Origin: JAGQLF01 sp964635995
Lineage (GTDB): Bacteria > Patescibacteriota > Dojkabacteria > J137
Direction of reading: 5' to 3'
Assembly (NCBI GenBank): GCA_964635995.1
Contig: CAZWRA010000021.1
Location: forward strand, 1-23,154
DNA length: 23,154 nucleotides
The notes below the pieces were generated by a model. The model was not told the DNA's origin, did no database searches, and was given only the letters and a program-made list of their open reading frames with translations. Within the stretch, counting starts at the first letter, position 1; every line of letters starts with the position of its first letter. This document shows, piece after piece, positions 22,444 through 23,154 of this stretch. The translations under genes and the position numbers were made by a program.

Positions 22444-23010
22444 ATGGGTGCAGTATTAACAGTACTTGGAGGATTGCTAGGTCTTCTAGCTGTTGTAGTA
22501 CTATTCGTAATAGCTCTTTACAATAGATTACAAAAACAAAATGTTTTAGTAGATGAAGCTTGGAGCGGTATTGATGTTCAATTAAAGAAACGATTTGATC
22601 TTATTCCTAATCTTGTTGAGACAGTAAAAGGTTATGCAAAACATGAAGAAGGAATTTTCACTAAAGTAGCTGAACTTAGATCAGGAATGATGAAAGCTGA
22701 AAGTCCTGAAGAATTAAGTAAGTATGAAGGTGAGCTTAGATCCACATTAAAGTCTTTATTTGCTGTTGCAGAAAATTATCCTGAGCTAAAAGCTGATCAA
22801 AACTTCCAGAAACTACAAGATTCTCTACAACAAATTGAGGATGAATTAGAAGGTGCTAGAAGATATTACAACGGAACTGTAAGGGATCTAAATAGAATGA
22901 TCGTTACATTCCCTAACAATGTTATTGCAGGGTTCTTAAATATCTCAAAGAGAGAGTTCTTTGAAATTGAGAATGCTGAAGAGCGACAAAATGTTAAAGT
23001 AGACTTCTAA
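22444..23010 (+). CDS. lemA: LemA family protein
   Basis: A 188-aa membrane-anchored protein with one N-terminal helix (about 4-27) and a long helical-bundle domain on the outer face. Family hallmarks: YNRLQKQNVLVDEAWSGIDVQLKKRFDLIPNLVETVKGYAKHE-type start, LFAVAENYPELKADQNFQKLQ in the middle, and the ending ARRYYNGTVRDLNRMI with FPNNVIAGF. The order and length are those of full-length LemA proteins. Function is not well settled in bacteria; it is often next to a TPM-domain or HtpX-like gene, which may lie beyond the window. A TATCTT -10-like box 6 nt before the ATG suggests a leaderless transcript. Confidence 0.95.
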   Translation: MGAVLTVLGGLLGLLAVVVLFVIALYNRLQKQNVLVDEAWSGIDVQLKKRFDLIPNLVETVKGYAKHEEGIFTKVAELRSGMMKAESPEELSKYEGELRSTLKSLFAVAENYPELKADQNFQKLQDSLQQIEDELEGARRYYNGTVRDLNRMIVTFPNNVIAGFLNISKREFFEIENAEERQNVKVDF

Positions 23011-23037
23011 AGTTAAGTATAGAAATTAAAGAATTTT

Positions 23038-23067
23038 AAGCTCCATAGACGCCTATGGAGCTTTTTT
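23038..23067 (+). terminator. lemA intrinsic terminator
   Basis: AAGCTCCATAG pairs with CTATGGAGCTT across a 4-nt loop (ACGC), followed by TTTT, 27 nt past the lemA stop. The following frame at 23084 would therefore need its own promoter. Confidence 0.92.
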
Positions 23068-23083
23068 AGATGTATCTAAAAAT

Positions 23084-23154
23084 ATGAATGCAAGTACTAT
23101 TTGTAAACTAAAGGAAGATAATCCCCACTTTTGCGGTCGAAATTGCTTGCAATG
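23084..23154 (+). CDS. Start of a possible next gene (partial, tentative)
   Basis: An ATG at 23084 opens a frame that stays open to the window end (MNASTICKLKEDNPHFCGRN...). It is cysteine-rich in 23 visible residues. TATCTA lies about 5 nt upstream. Too little is seen to name it or to be sure it is a gene. Confidence 0.3.
   Translation, partial: MNASTICKLKEDNPHFCGRNCLQ

Overview
The window looks like a piece of a small, AT-rich bacterial genome of the Candidate Phyla Radiation (Patescibacteria) type. The signs are strong AT bias, tight packing with 1-4 bp gene overlaps, a GrpE carrying an unusual N-terminal domain, single-membrane surface proteins (LysM-like glycosyltransferase, sortase-type C-terminus, membrane-anchored secreted proteins), and many small unrecognised proteins. 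The phylum cannot be fixed from this stretch. Overlaps such as ATGA at 11577-11580, 10693-10696 and 15333-15336 show that TGA is used as a normal stop, so this is not a TGA=Gly lineage.

Layout. 1-1872: an unknown small protein, then a divergent pair of nucleotide-salvage-like genes (thymidine kinase-like on minus, nucleoside 2-deoxyribosyltransferase-like on plus). 1947-7940: grpE, a broken leucine-rich-repeat gene, a VOC-fold protein, a broken membrane glycosyltransferase (GT2), and dnaK with a CIRCE-like operator, a palindromic repeat in its leader and a strong terminator. 7939-9417: two unknown small proteins and a second GT2. 9500-14510: an apparent minus-strand operon of six genes: a membrane-anchored protein, an unknown protein, and two ABC exporter pairs (DrrAB-like and NatAB-like), the second with a broken ATPase. 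14546-16701: a decayed pair, an NAD-binding epimerase-like gene and a non-canonical Nramp homologue. 16938-23010: an M3-family oligopeptidase, a putative sortase-anchored surface protein, an FMN reductase, a KefB-type cation/proton antiporter, tRNA-Gln(TTG), an unknown protein and LemA.

The most striking overall feature is the number of damaged accessory genes. I count seven in-frame stop codons (four TAA, two TAG, one TGA), two single-base frameshifts and one internal deletion, spread over six genes. The long conserved genes (dnaK, grpE, pepF, kefB, lemA) are intact. This fits recent loss of dispensable genes in a reducing genome; assembly error is the main alternative. Two short GC-richer palindromic elements sit in intergenic regions, one between the dnaK promoter and its start codon. 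Several genes have a -10 box only 4-6 nt before the start codon, suggesting leaderless mRNAs. I found no CRISPR array, transposase, phage module or clear defence system.
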